Position numbers and translations under genes: made by a program
The notes under the pieces: model-generated
Told to the model about the DNA's origin: nothing
The model's input: the letters and a program-made list of their open reading frames with translations, nothing else
Database searches by the model: none
Shown: positions 42,191 to 51,840 of the stretch, one piece after another
Layout of the letters: the number at the start of each line of letters is the position of its first letter
How positions within the stretch are numbered: position 1 is the first letter of the stretch
Source of the DNA: UBA6163 sp041753075
GTDB taxonomy: Bacteria; Planctomycetota; Planctomycetia; Pirellulales; Pirellulaceae
DNA length: 64,000 bases
Direction of reading: 5' to 3'
Assembly: GCA_041753075.1 (NCBI GenBank)
Contig: JBGSVE010000058.1
Coordinates: forward strand, 8,489-72,488

Positions 42191-45100
42191 ATGATCATTA
42201 TCATGCGCATCGCCATCATCCTGTTTGCCCTCGCGACCGCCGGATCGATGCTTGCGGCACCGAGTTGGGCAGACTCGGCGATTAGTTTCAATCGTGATAT
42301 CCGCTCGATTCTTTCAGACAATTGCTTCTATTGCCACGGCCCCGATGCGAAACATCGCCAGGCCGAGCTGCGACTCGATGACCGCGCCGCAGCGATCGAT
42401 TTCGGTGCCTTTGTTCCGGGCAATGCTGATGAATCGTCAATTATCCAGCGGATCGAATCGCCTGATGCTGACAGCGTGATGCCACCACCGGAGGCGCACA
42501 AGTCTTTGACGTCGTCGCAAAAAGCTTTGCTGCGTCGCTGGATCGAAGAGGGAGCCGAGTACGAAGATCACTGGGCCTACGTCGCACCCCAGCGCAAGGA
42601 ACCATTGCGCGCAAACGAAAGCCAGTCGGCAATCGATGCGTACATTCAAGATTCGCTCCGAGCCGCAGAGCTGAAGCCGGCTGGCGAAGCGGACAAATTG
42701 ATATTGGCCAGACGCCTGTATCTGGACTTAATCGGCCTGCCGCCAACGCCCGCTCAGGTGCAACTATTTGTCAATGCAAAGTCACCCGATGCTTACGAGA
42801 ATCTTGTCGATCAATTGCTTCAATCGCCGCACTACGGCGAACGCATGGCGATTCCCTGGTTGGACGTGGTTCGCTACGCCGATACCGTTGGCTTTCACGG
42901 CGACCAAAACGCGAACGTTTGGCGCTACCGTGATTACGTCATCGATTCTTTCAACCAGAACAAGCCGTTTGACCAATTTACGATCGAACAACTTGCCGGT
43001 GACCTCTTGCCCAATCCGACACCGGAACAATTGGTCGCCACCTGTTTCAATCGATTGAACATGATGACTCGCGAAGGCGGTGCTCAACCGAAAGAGTATC
43101 TGGCCAAGTACGCCGCCGACCGCGTCCGCACCGTTGGCATGACTTGGCTCGGTTCCACATTTGGTTGTGCCGAATGCCACGATCACAAATTCGATCCAAT
43201 CTCGACAAAGGACTTTTACTCGCTTGCCGCTTTCTTTGCCGATGTAAAACAGTGGGGAGTCTATTCGGACTACAAATACACGCCGAACGAGGACTTGAAA
43301 GGTTTCACCAATGAATACCCTTTTCCACCGGAAGTCGTAGTTTCCAGTGACCATCTGGAGCGCCGACGCAAGCGATTGCGAAACCAAATCGATCAACTGG
43401 TACAGTCTGCGATTGATACCGCTGATCAAGCCACCAGCGAGTTGTTTACCAGCTTCACTGAGAACTTAGCATCGTTCACTAGCGAGCATCCCGACGGTTG
43501 GCAGGTGCTGACTCCCGCACCGCAGCCCGAACAAGTCACTGCGCCGGAGGTGCCGGAACCCCAAACCGACAAGAAACTGAAGTCCGCCAAGAAGAAAGCG
43601 GCTGCTGGTGTGCCGACCTACACGGTAAACGATGATTCGAGCGTCGTCTTTGTCGGCAAAAGTAACCGCGCCGATGAGGTTCAATTCCCACTTGCTGCGG
43701 GCCATATTTCAACCTTGCGAATTGAACTGATTGCTGCACCGGAGCATGATGGACAATTGCTTCGCAGTGGCAAGTCGGACCGCATCGAGTTTGTGCCGCG
43801 AGTCACGATAAGTCGTAGTGGTTCTGACAAGCCCGTAGCAGTCCAATTTCGCTACGCAACGGCCGACACTTACTTGCCGCGTTACGACAGCGGACAAGCC
43901 GTGATCGGCATTCAGCGAAATTGGAAGCTCGATACCAGCCTGGCCGACGCGCGAGTCGCAAGCTACTGGTTGCTCGAAACGCCGATCGCTGTGGCCGATG
44001 GCGCTGAATTGTCAATTCATCTCGATAAGAATTCGCTGGGCTGTGTCCGCGTTTCGGTATCACCGCTTGCGCCGCCCGATATCGAGAACGCTGATGCCTT
44101 GATGAGCGTTGGCAGCGATGTCATGCGCAGCCATGCAGCAACGTTCTTGCGAAGTACCAATGCCTTGGCGAACGTGCGAGACCAGCTTTATCGGCTCGAT
44201 CTGAAATTGCTGGATTGTCGCTCAGGCAGAACGCCGGTGCTGGTCACCGAGGCAATCTCGCCAGCCATTGTGCGAGTCTTGCCGCGCGGCAATTGGCAGG
44301 ATGACGGCGGCGAGGTGGTCACGCCGCAAACGCCTCACTTTTTGCCGGGCGCGGACCCACCCGATAAACGATTGACCCGCTTGGACCTGGCGAATTGGTT
44401 GGTTTCCACAGACAATCCGCTGACATCCCGCGTGATGGTCAATCGAATTTGGCAACAATTCTTTGGTACAGGCCTGACTGCCCGCGGTGATGATTTTGGG
44501 GCACAAGGCGAACCGCCGTCGCATCCTGAATTGCTCGACTACCTGGCGATTGAGTTTCGCGAGTCTGGTTGGGACGTCAAGCGATTGGTCAAAGCGATTG
44601 TCATGTCGAGCACCTACCGCCAATCGTCACAGCCGACCGAACTTGCGCTGCAGATCGACCCTGAGAATCGTCTATTGTCGCATCAATCGCCACGACGTCT
44701 CGAAGCCGAATTAGTCCGCGATAACGCACTGGCAATCGCGGGGCTACTCGATCCCGAACTTGGCGGACCCTCGATCAAGCCGTATCAACCCGATGGGCAT
44801 TATGCCAATCTGCAGTTTCCCGACCGCATCTATCGCGCCGAAACGGATACCAACCAATATCGCCGTGGCGTTTATGTGCATTGGCAACGGACATTTTTGC
44901 ATCCGATGCTGATTAACTTTGGCGCGCCGACGCGCGAAGATTGCATCGCCGCGAGAGTTCGTGCCAATACGCCGCAGCAGGCATTAACGCTGTTGAATGA
45001 TCCCTCGATGGTGGAAGCGGCACGCTGTTTTGCCGAACGAATTCTCGATAGTTCGACCGGCGACGATGCCAATCGAATCGATGAGCTTTACCAACTTGCA

Positions 45101-45316
45101 CTGGCACGATCTCCAACGTCGGCCGAGTCGAAGTCGCTGCAAACGTTGATTCGTTCATTGCGCCGGGCTTACGCCCAATCGCCCGAGGATGCGAACAAAT
45201 TGATCGCCGTGGGAATCAAAACCAAGCCGGATCACGTTGCTCCGGTGGAGCTTGCTGTCTGGACAAATGTTTGTCGCGTGTTGTTTAATTTGCATGAAAC
45301 AATTACCCGGTATTAG
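42191..45316 (+). CDS. PSCyt1 / DUF1549 / DUF1553 planctomycete cytochrome protein
   Basis: 1041 residues. Signal peptide to about 28. Planctomycete cytochrome C domain with haem site CFYCHG (45-50). DUF1549 (about 145-350, ARRLYLDLIGLPPTPAQVQ) and C-terminal DUF1553 (about 720-1000, NWLVSTDNPLTSRVMVNRIW). Between them is an acidic/Lys linker and a region with no known motif (about 410-680). Family role is unknown but exported and haem-bearing. Paired with the DUF1501 gene, 23 bp downstream, as in other planctomycetes. Confidence 0.95.
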   Translation: MIIIMRIAIILFALATAGSMLAAPSWADSAISFNRDIRSILSDNCFYCHGPDAKHRQAELRLDDRAAAIDFGAFVPGNADESSIIQRIESPDADSVMPPPEAHKSLTSSQKALLRRWIEEGAEYEDHWAYVAPQRKEPLRANESQSAIDAYIQDSLRAAELKPAGEADKLILARRLYLDLIGLPPTPAQVQLFVNAKSPDAYENLVDQLLQSPHYGERMAIPWLDVVRYADTVGFHGDQNANVWRYRDYVIDSFNQNKPFDQFTIEQLAGDLLPNPTPEQLVATCFNRLNMMTREGGAQPKEYLAKYAADRVRTVGMTWLGSTFGCAECHDHKFDPISTKDFYSLAAFFADVKQWGVYSDYKYTPNEDLKGFTNEYPFPPEVVVSSDHLERRRKRLRNQIDQLVQSAIDTADQATSELFTSFTENLASFTSEHPDGWQVLTPAPQPEQVTAPEVPEPQTDKKLKSAKKKAAAGVPTYTVNDDSSVVFVGKSNRADEVQFPLAAGHISTLRIELIAAPEHDGQLLRSGKSDRIEFVPRVTISRSGSDKPVAVQFRYATADTYLPRYDSGQAVIGIQRNWKLDTSLADARVASYWLLETPIAVADGAELSIHLDKNSLGCVRVSVSPLAPPDIENADALMSVGSDVMRSHAATFLRSTNALANVRDQLYRLDLKLLDCRSGRTPVLVTEAISPAIVRVLPRGNWQDDGGEVVTPQTPHFLPGADPPDKRLTRLDLANWLVSTDNPLTSRVMVNRIWQQFFGTGLTARGDDFGAQGEPPSHPELLDYLAIEFRESGWDVKRLVKAIVMSSTYRQSSQPTELALQIDPENRLLSHQSPRRLEAELVRDNALAIAGLLDPELGGPSIKPYQPDGHYANLQFPDRIYRAETDTNQYRRGVYVHWQRTFLHPMLINFGAPTREDCIAARVRANTPQQALTLLNDPSMVEAARCFAERILDSSTGDDANRIDELYQLALARSPTSAESKSLQTLIRSLRRAYAQSPEDANKLIAVGIKTKPDHVAPVELAVWTNVCRVLFNLHETITRY

Positions 45317-45339
45317 TCGCCGGTTGAAAAGGTTTGCTC

Positions 45340-46803
45340 GTGTTGAAGTTTACGCCATCAACCTGCTCCGCTGCGGCCGACGTTAACCGCCGTAGCTTTT
45401 TGACCCATTCGTCATACGGAATTGGCGGCATGGCGTTGGCTGAGTTGCTCAGCCCCGCAGGTTCGTCGAGCGCTTGCGCCGCGACCCAGACGCCGACCGA
45501 ACCGAGTCGTGGTGCGGTTGCGGTTGCCCATTATCCAATTCGGGCAAAGCGAATCATTCATCTGGCGATGGCCGGTGGCCCTTCGCAGTGCGAAACGCTG
45601 GACCCCAAACCCGAAATGCGGAAACGCGACGGCGAGCCATTTCCCGAATCGTTGACCAACGGCCAACAATTGGCTCAGTTGCAGAATACGGTTTTGAAGG
45701 TTCGCGGACCGTTTGTTGATTTCAAAAAATTCGGCCAGTCCGGTTTGGAAATCAGCGAAATGCTGCCGCACATCGGCGGCGTGGCTGACCAGATCTGCGT
45801 GATTCGTTCGATGGTTACCGAGCAGATCAATCACGACCCGGCGCAGGCGTTCATGAACTCGGGTTCGATCCTCAATGGTCGTCCCAGCATGGGCTCGTGG
45901 TTGCTGTACGGGCTGGGTGCGGAGACCGACAACTTGCCTGGATTCATTGTCTTGGTGTCGCAAGGCAAAGGCGGCGGGGCTCAACCGATTTCGGCGCGAC
46001 AATGGTCCAGCGGTTTCTTGCCGGGCAAGTTCCAAGGCGTGCAGTTTCAATCCAAGGGCGATGCGGTCCATTACATCGGCAGCCCCGAGGGAGTTTGCCA
46101 AAGCACGCAGCGGTTGATCGTCGAAGAAATTCAGCGCCAAAACGGCATGCTCGCCCAACGTCAAATCGACCCGGAAATCCAAACTCGCATCGCACAGTAC
46201 GAGATGGCGTTTCAAATGCAGACTTCGGTGCCTGAGTTGACCGATTTTTCCCAGGAATCGGCAAGTACGCTGGCGATGTACGGCATCGACCGACCCGGTG
46301 ACGGTAGCTTTGCATCGAATTGTTTGCTCGCGCGTCGATTGGCCGAGCGCGGCGTCCGCTTCATCCAACTTTATCATCGGGCCTGGGACCATCACTCGGA
46401 TATCAATAAGAATCTACCGATCGCCGCCGGCGAGACGGATCGCGCCAGTGCCGCGTTGGTCGCGGATTTGCGCATGCGGGGCATGCTCGATGATACGCTT
46501 GTGATTTGGGGCGGTGAGTTTGGACGAACGCCGATGGGCCAAGGGACCGGTCGCGATCACCACATCAATGCCTTCTCGATCTGGCTTGCTGGTGGTGGTG
46601 TGCGCGGCGGGGTGTCGTATGGCGGGACCGACGAGTTTTCGTATTCGGCGGTCGACAACGTCGTGACTATGCACGATCTTCACGCCACGATCCTGCGTCT
46701 TTGTGGAATCGACTTCAATCGTTTCAGCGTCAAGTTCCAAGGACTCGATGCCCGTTTAACCGGAGTCGAAACACCGCGCGTGGTTTCGGAGATTCTCGCG
46801 TAG
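45340..46803 (+). CDS. DUF1501 protein with Tat signal
   Basis: 487 residues. The GTG at 45340 has AAAAGG 7 bases upstream. Tat leader NRRSFLTHSSYGIGGMALAE. The core belongs to the alkaline-phosphatase-like/sulfatase-like DUF1501 family (IHLAMAGGPSQCETLDPKP, DTLVIWGGEFGRTPMGQGT, GRDHHINAFSIWLAGGG). Usually encoded next to DUF1549/DUF1553 proteins, as here, and exported folded. Substrate unknown. Confidence 0.95.
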   Translation: MLKFTPSTCSAAADVNRRSFLTHSSYGIGGMALAELLSPAGSSSACAATQTPTEPSRGAVAVAHYPIRAKRIIHLAMAGGPSQCETLDPKPEMRKRDGEPFPESLTNGQQLAQLQNTVLKVRGPFVDFKKFGQSGLEISEMLPHIGGVADQICVIRSMVTEQINHDPAQAFMNSGSILNGRPSMGSWLLYGLGAETDNLPGFIVLVSQGKGGGAQPISARQWSSGFLPGKFQGVQFQSKGDAVHYIGSPEGVCQSTQRLIVEEIQRQNGMLAQRQIDPEIQTRIAQYEMAFQMQTSVPELTDFSQESASTLAMYGIDRPGDGSFASNCLLARRLAERGVRFIQLYHRAWDHHSDINKNLPIAAGETDRASAALVADLRMRGMLDDTLVIWGGEFGRTPMGQGTGRDHHINAFSIWLAGGGVRGGVSYGGTDEFSYSAVDNVVTMHDLHATILRLCGIDFNRFSVKFQGLDARLTGVETPRVVSEILA

Positions 46804-46832
46804 CGGTGCGGATCCACCATGATGCGGGCGCA

Positions 46833-47144
46833 CTACCTTATCGTTTCGTGACTTTGCACCACCGTTGAATCTAGCTCACTCGATGGCTTGGCGGAAAATC
46901 CAAAAGTAAAGAACACGGCGGCGCACAAACACAAGAACGCGGCGGCGTGGTTCCAGGCCAACTTTTCGCCGACGTACGTGATTGCGAAGACGCCGAAAAC
47001 AAGCAGCGTGATCACCTCTTGGATCAGCTTCAGTTGAGCGGCGGTGATCATCAACCACAACGCTTGGCCCTTGAATTTCAAATGGCCGTACCAGGCTAAG
47101 GTCATGAAGACGTTCGAAATGAATAGCAGAATGATTGTTTTCAT
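46833..47144 (-). CDS. DUF486 membrane protein lacking an internal segment
   Basis: 103 residues. The start MKTIILLFISNVFMTLAWYGHLKF and the second half AAQLKLIQEVITLLVFGVFA match DUF486 well. Between them, ALWLMI is joined directly to TAAQL: the usual roughly 30-residue stretch with a membrane helix and the FEY...VPANR block is absent, leaving three helices instead of four. A C-terminal extension follows. Either a natural deletion or a derived variant. Confidence 0.82.
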   Translation of the reverse strand: MKTIILLFISNVFMTLAWYGHLKFKGQALWLMITAAQLKLIQEVITLLVFGVFAITYVGEKLAWNHAAAFLCLCAAVFFTFGFSAKPSSELDSTVVQSHETIR

Positions 47145-47240
47145 GGGAAAGTCAGCGGCACGAGTTTGGTTTATACTTTGCCTGATTCATAACAGACGAT
47201 CCCGTTCACACCACTCCCCTTTGGCTGGCCGAAATATCAC

Positions 47241-48242
47241 ATGAGCGTTGACTGGAAAGCATTTGTGCAACAAATTAGCCATTACGAATCATTCGTGTTG
47301 ACGAGCCACATCCGCCCGGACTGTGACGCCCTGGGCAGCGAACTGGGCATGGCGGAAGTGTTGCGAGCGATTGGAAAAAAAGTTCGGATCGTCAACGCCC
47401 ATCGCACACCACCGGCGCTGGAGTTTCTGGACCCAGCGGGCAACATTGAGGTGTTGGGCGATGATGTCGAACCCGAGAATGTGACCGCCGATTGCATCAT
47501 GATTCTCGACACCAGCGCCTGGGCTCAATTGGGCGACATGGGCGATGTGATTCGCCAATCACGTGCCGACAAAATGGTCTTGGACCATCACGTTGGCGAG
47601 GATGAACTGGGGGCACGAATGTACAAAGACTACGTCGCCGAAGCCACAGGGCACTTGGTCGTTCAAGCCGCCGATGCGTTGAACGTACCGCTAACTCGTG
47701 CGCTGGCGGTACCTGTGTTTGCGGCCATCGCCACTGACACCGGTTGGTTCCGTTTCGGCAGCGTCACGTCGGCGACGTATCGTGTGATTGCCAGACTGCT
47801 CGAGGCCGGTGCCGTCCCCGCAGAGATTTACAGCGACCTGTATGAACGCGATACGCTCGGACGGTTGCGATTGCGTGGGCTGATTTTGTCGCGAACCGAA
47901 GCCGAACTTGATGGTGCGCTCGTTCACACGTATGTGGCGAAGGAAGACTTCGAGGCAACCGGTGCGCTGCCCAGCGATACCGAAGACGCGATTAATTTGA
48001 CGTTGACCGTCGATCGCACTAAAGCGGCGGTGATTTTCGTCGAACAGATGCGTGGCGGTTTCAAACTGAGTTTCCGAAGCCGCTGCGCGATGGACTGCAA
48101 CGAAGTGGCGCGTCACTTCGGCGGTGGGGGACACAAGGCTGCCGCCGGTGCGTTCCAAGAAGGAACGCTCAAAGAAGTAAAAGCTCGCGTTTTGGCGGTC
48201 GTGCGCGAGAAAGTCGCCGGTGCGGTTGGTGCCGCAAGTTAA
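47241..48242 (+). CDS. DHH-family phosphoesterase (NrnA-like oligoribonuclease/pAp phosphatase)
   Basis: 333 residues. DHH domain with SHIRPDCDALGSELG, LDTSAW, and the eponymous VLDHHVG; then DTGWFRFGSV. DHHA1 domain at the C-terminus with RHFGGGGHKAAAGA, the RNA/nucleotide-binding glycine loop. The set is that of NrnA: degradation of nano-RNAs and dephosphorylation of pAp. ATG 47241 follows a short divergent gap to the DUF486 gene. Confidence 0.92.
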   Translation: MSVDWKAFVQQISHYESFVLTSHIRPDCDALGSELGMAEVLRAIGKKVRIVNAHRTPPALEFLDPAGNIEVLGDDVEPENVTADCIMILDTSAWAQLGDMGDVIRQSRADKMVLDHHVGEDELGARMYKDYVAEATGHLVVQAADALNVPLTRALAVPVFAAIATDTGWFRFGSVTSATYRVIARLLEAGAVPAEIYSDLYERDTLGRLRLRGLILSRTEAELDGALVHTYVAKEDFEATGALPSDTEDAINLTLTVDRTKAAVIFVEQMRGGFKLSFRSRCAMDCNEVARHFGGGGHKAAAGAFQEGTLKEVKARVLAVVREKVAGAVGAAS

Positions 48243-48291
48243 GATCGCTTGTTGAACAACAAGATTCCGTACGCCAGTGATTTCCAACCGG

Positions 48292-50259
48292 CTACTTCAG
48301 CAAAAATCCATCGAGCGACCAACCGTCATCGGTGGTGCGCAGGTAAGTTCCAGCGGGTCGAAAGAATTTCTCGACGTCTTCGATCGGCGGCAATTTTTTG
48401 GCACCCAACGGATCGTCGCCCTCGGCATCAATCTTGTCGAACGCACGACGAAACAATGACGCCAGCAAGCTGTCACTGTCACGCAATTTGCCCTCGCGCA
48501 ATAGGGCATACTTGACTCGTAAAGACAGATCAATGCGCACCAGTCGCTGGATCGCAAATTCATCGCCGCCGATCGCGGTCAAATGTTCGCCGAGTAATTT
48601 GAATTCGGGCGTGTCGCCTAAGCCGCCTTGCGCATCACCCAGCATTCGATTTGCTGTTTCTACCAACAATTCAGGGTGTGACGAGAACACGAGGTAGCCG
48701 CCCTTGTCCGACTTGTTCGCAATCACACTGATCGCCCATTGGTTTAACAGCGGTGGTGGAGCATCGGGGTCAGGCGCGTCGCCGAGCCCAAGATCGTCAA
48801 ACAACTCGGCGTCAAAATCGGTGGGTTCATCGGTTTTCAGCACGCGATAAACTTCGACTCCCGGAACGCCATCGACGAGCGCCGCATCAGGTTCCACTTC
48901 CATCATTCGCTTGACCGCGTCACGCAGCGCCTGGGCGCTGGTGATTTCAATCGCAACGAGCAATCGCTCGCTCGATTCGCTGGCCGGCAATTCGTTGTCG
49001 GTCAGCAAGATCAAATGCCCACCAAGATTTGGCACCACATTCTTGGCGACATCAATCCGCGGGCCCACTTCATCGTCGCGAATACCATCAAGCATGTCTT
49101 TGAACATCGCCTGGCCAAGCGCGTCATCAACAAGCGTTTCGGCTGCCCAAAAAGCCTCGGACAAATTCCAATTCAATCGTGTGTAGCTGGCAATCTGCTT
49201 ACCGACCCAACGGGGAATTGGCGTGCTAGTCGAGTTAGGAAATTGCAACATCCGGGCAGCAAGCCGATAACGGCTGGGTTCCGACGTGACCGGTGGAGCG
49301 AGCACAAAGCCGTAATGCAGCAGGTCAAAATCGCGATGGCCGATTGTGAACTCACCGCCGGCGGCTCGAATCGCATCAAACCCTTGTCGCTCCAACAGAT
49401 TGACAACGTCGACTTGATTGCCCCGATCAACGCCGATCGCTTCTTTCGCAATCCGCGCCATCGCCAACGGGCGCGCGAACCACTGCAGCCCAACGACGCC
49501 CGCGTCAGCTCCGACTTCGTCCAGTTTGGGTCGATCCGCGATCTGTTCGCGGACGCGTTTGAAGTCGGCCGTCGCGGTGACCATCGTGCCGGCAGATTTC
49601 CCGTCAACGGCATCGAGTAATTCCATCACGATCGACTCGCGATCCGAAGCCAAAATTCGATCCTTGTTCAAACAGATTGCAACCTGTTCGATCCGCAATT
49701 GACCCGGCTTGGGCTTGAGCGCGTAAACACGCACCGCATCGTCACCGCGTTTGACATCTTTGCGAGTCGCACCGCTGGCGACCAAGTCTTTATCAACCTG
49801 TTCGATGGCCGCCTGAGCCTTGGCGTAAAGCTCGCGAACATCGGCAACAATCGCGATCGAGTACGGGCGACGTGGATCCTTGAACGGTTGCCACGCCAAA
49901 ACCGCTTCACCGGACGCAATCTCCAACAGGTCACGCAGCTTGATACCGACCTTCAAATCAGCGGCAAGCAGTTCTTGTTCGGCGCGCGCCCGTTGCGCCT
50001 CGACGAACAGCTTCATTAAATCGTCATTGGCAAATGCCGACAACGTCGTCGTTTTCCAAGCGGCGCAGAACTCCGGCATGTCGGGCACCACGACGACCCC
50101 GGCAACCGTGTCCGAAATCAAACTCAGCGGAGTCACGTAGTCGTCGGCGCGAGAAGGCGAGTCCAACGAAAGTAACACGGTCAGCACCAGCGCACCGACG
50201 AATCCCATGCTGAGATTGGGAGAAAAATTGCTTGGATGAATCATTCCAGCCTGGGCCAT
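48292..50259 (-). CDS. Large exported protein of unknown function
   Basis: 655 residues. Signal peptide (LSMGFVGALVLTVLLSLDSPSRA); I use the ATG at 50259 but ATG 50244 is equally possible. No catalytic motif is recognised. The protein is of mixed alpha/beta composition with an acidic, Pro-rich insert near 495-515 (DLGLGDAPDPDAPPPLL). The overall look recalls exported DUF3352-like planctomycete proteins (VVVPDMPEFCAAWKTTTLS near the start). Divergent from purB with about 145 bp between. Confidence 0.75.
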   Translation of the reverse strand: MAQAGMIHPSNFSPNLSMGFVGALVLTVLLSLDSPSRADDYVTPLSLISDTVAGVVVVPDMPEFCAAWKTTTLSAFANDDLMKLFVEAQRARAEQELLAADLKVGIKLRDLLEIASGEAVLAWQPFKDPRRPYSIAIVADVRELYAKAQAAIEQVDKDLVASGATRKDVKRGDDAVRVYALKPKPGQLRIEQVAICLNKDRILASDRESIVMELLDAVDGKSAGTMVTATADFKRVREQIADRPKLDEVGADAGVVGLQWFARPLAMARIAKEAIGVDRGNQVDVVNLLERQGFDAIRAAGGEFTIGHRDFDLLHYGFVLAPPVTSEPSRYRLAARMLQFPNSTSTPIPRWVGKQIASYTRLNWNLSEAFWAAETLVDDALGQAMFKDMLDGIRDDEVGPRIDVAKNVVPNLGGHLILLTDNELPASESSERLLVAIEITSAQALRDAVKRMMEVEPDAALVDGVPGVEVYRVLKTDEPTDFDAELFDDLGLGDAPDPDAPPPLLNQWAISVIANKSDKGGYLVFSSHPELLVETANRMLGDAQGGLGDTPEFKLLGEHLTAIGGDEFAIQRLVRIDLSLRVKYALLREGKLRDSDSLLASLFRRAFDKIDAEGDDPLGAKKLPPIEDVEKFFRPAGTYLRTTDDGWSLDGFLLK

Positions 50260-50404
50260 CAAGGTTGCGTTAAAGGTCAGAATTGTCGCCTATTCCCTTC
50301 GCGACAGCGACCGTATGTTATCGGAACATTCCTGCCACCGAAATGCCGCTCTCTCAACCGCAATCGCGGATTGAATCGCCGAATCTCCATTTCCTAGCGT
50401 ACTA

Positions 50405-51838
50405 ATGCCAGACCCCCAATCGAGTTTTTATCGAAACCCGCTAATCAGCCGGTATGCGTCGCGCGAAATGGCGTCGCTGTGGGGCGACCAGCGGCGGTTC
50501 GAGACCTGGCGATCACTGTGGGTCGTTTTGGCGGAAATCCAGCAGCAGCTTGGACTTACGATCACAGGCGAACAGATTTCCCAACTGCGAAAGTTCCAAA
50601 ATCTGCTGAATTTGGATATCGCCGCAAGCTACGAACGAAAGCTACGGCATGACGTGATGGCACACGTCCATGCCTATGGAGACCAATGTCCGGCAGCCCG
50701 AGCGATCATTCATCTTGGCGCGACAAGCTGTTTTATTACCGATAACGCCGATTTGATTCTGATGCGCGACGCGCTGCGGATGACCGCAACGCGAATCGCG
50801 GCCGTCATCGATCGGCTGGCGATCTTCGCAGCTTCGCATCGCGCTGTAGCGTGCCTGGCGTTTACACATTTGCAACCGGCGCAACCAACCACCGTCGGAA
50901 AACGCTGTTGTCTTTGGATCTATGACTTGGTGTTGGACTTGGAAGAAATTGAGCGCCGGATCGCGACACTCAAGGCGCGATCGACCAAGGGCACAACGGG
51001 AACCCAAGCCAGCTTCTTGCAACTCTTCAACGGCGACCATGCCAAAGTTCGCGAACTGGAACGCCTGGTCGCAAATAAGATTGGCTTTGCTGATTCTTAT
51101 GCCGTTACGGGCCAAACGTATCCGCGAAAAGTGGACAGCCAAATCATTGACTCGCTCGCCGGAGTCGCACAAGGTCTTCACAAAACAGCGACCGACTTGC
51201 GCTTGTTGGCCAGTCGTAAAGAAGTCGAAGAACCGTTTGAAGAAAACCAAATCGGCAGTTCCGCAATGGCATACAAGCGCAACCCGATGCGCAGCGAGCG
51301 AATCTGTTCACTCGCGCGGTTCGCCATGAGTCTCCAGTCCAGCACCTCGGCAACGGCGGCAACCCAGTGGCTCGAACGGACACTGGACGATAGTGCCAAT
51401 CGCCGACTGGTAATTCCGCAAGCGTTCCTGGCGATCGATGCTTGTTTGGTTTTGATGCAAAACATTGCCGAAGGCTTGGTCGTTTATCCCAAGACTATCG
51501 CCAAGAATCTGCAGGCTGAATTGCCCTTCATGGCGACCGAAAGCATCTTGATGGCTGCCGTCGCCGCCGGTGGCGATCGTCAATCGTTGCACGAATCGAT
51601 CCGCGTACACAGCCAGGCCGCTGCACTTCGCGTCAAGGCCGAAGCGGGTGACAACGACTTGCTGAGCCGACTGAAGAACGATCCCGAATATCGGTCGATC
51701 GACATTGATGCCTTGTCCGAGCCAGCCAAGTTTGTCGGCCGCGCCCCCGAGCAAGTTGACGAGTTCATCGCGGAACATATCGAGGCAATTCGCAATCGCT
51801 ATCGGGGCCACGTCGTCTCGGCCGACGTCTTCGTTTAA
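50405..51838 (+). CDS. purB: Adenylosuccinate lyase (eukaryote-like subfamily)
   Basis: 477 residues. From memory the match to animal ADSL is strong along the whole length: YRNPLISRYAS, KLRHDVMAHVHAYG, HLGATSCFITDNADL, KGTTGTQASFLQLFNGDH, GQTYPRKVD and ERTLDDSANRR. The fumarase-superfamily signature reads SSAMAYKRNPMRSE (285-298), with Ala where most family members have Pro. It removes fumarate from SAICAR and adenylosuccinate in purine synthesis. Stops of purB and ppk1 are 2 bp apart, facing each other. Confidence 0.94.
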   Translation: MPDPQSSFYRNPLISRYASREMASLWGDQRRFETWRSLWVVLAEIQQQLGLTITGEQISQLRKFQNLLNLDIAASYERKLRHDVMAHVHAYGDQCPAARAIIHLGATSCFITDNADLILMRDALRMTATRIAAVIDRLAIFAASHRAVACLAFTHLQPAQPTTVGKRCCLWIYDLVLDLEEIERRIATLKARSTKGTTGTQASFLQLFNGDHAKVRELERLVANKIGFADSYAVTGQTYPRKVDSQIIDSLAGVAQGLHKTATDLRLLASRKEVEEPFEENQIGSSAMAYKRNPMRSERICSLARFAMSLQSSTSATAATQWLERTLDDSANRRLVIPQAFLAIDACLVLMQNIAEGLVVYPKTIAKNLQAELPFMATESILMAAVAAGGDRQSLHESIRVHSQAAALRVKAEAGDNDLLSRLKNDPEYRSIDIDALSEPAKFVGRAPEQVDEFIAEHIEAIRNRYRGHVVSADVFV

Positions 51839-51840
51839 GC

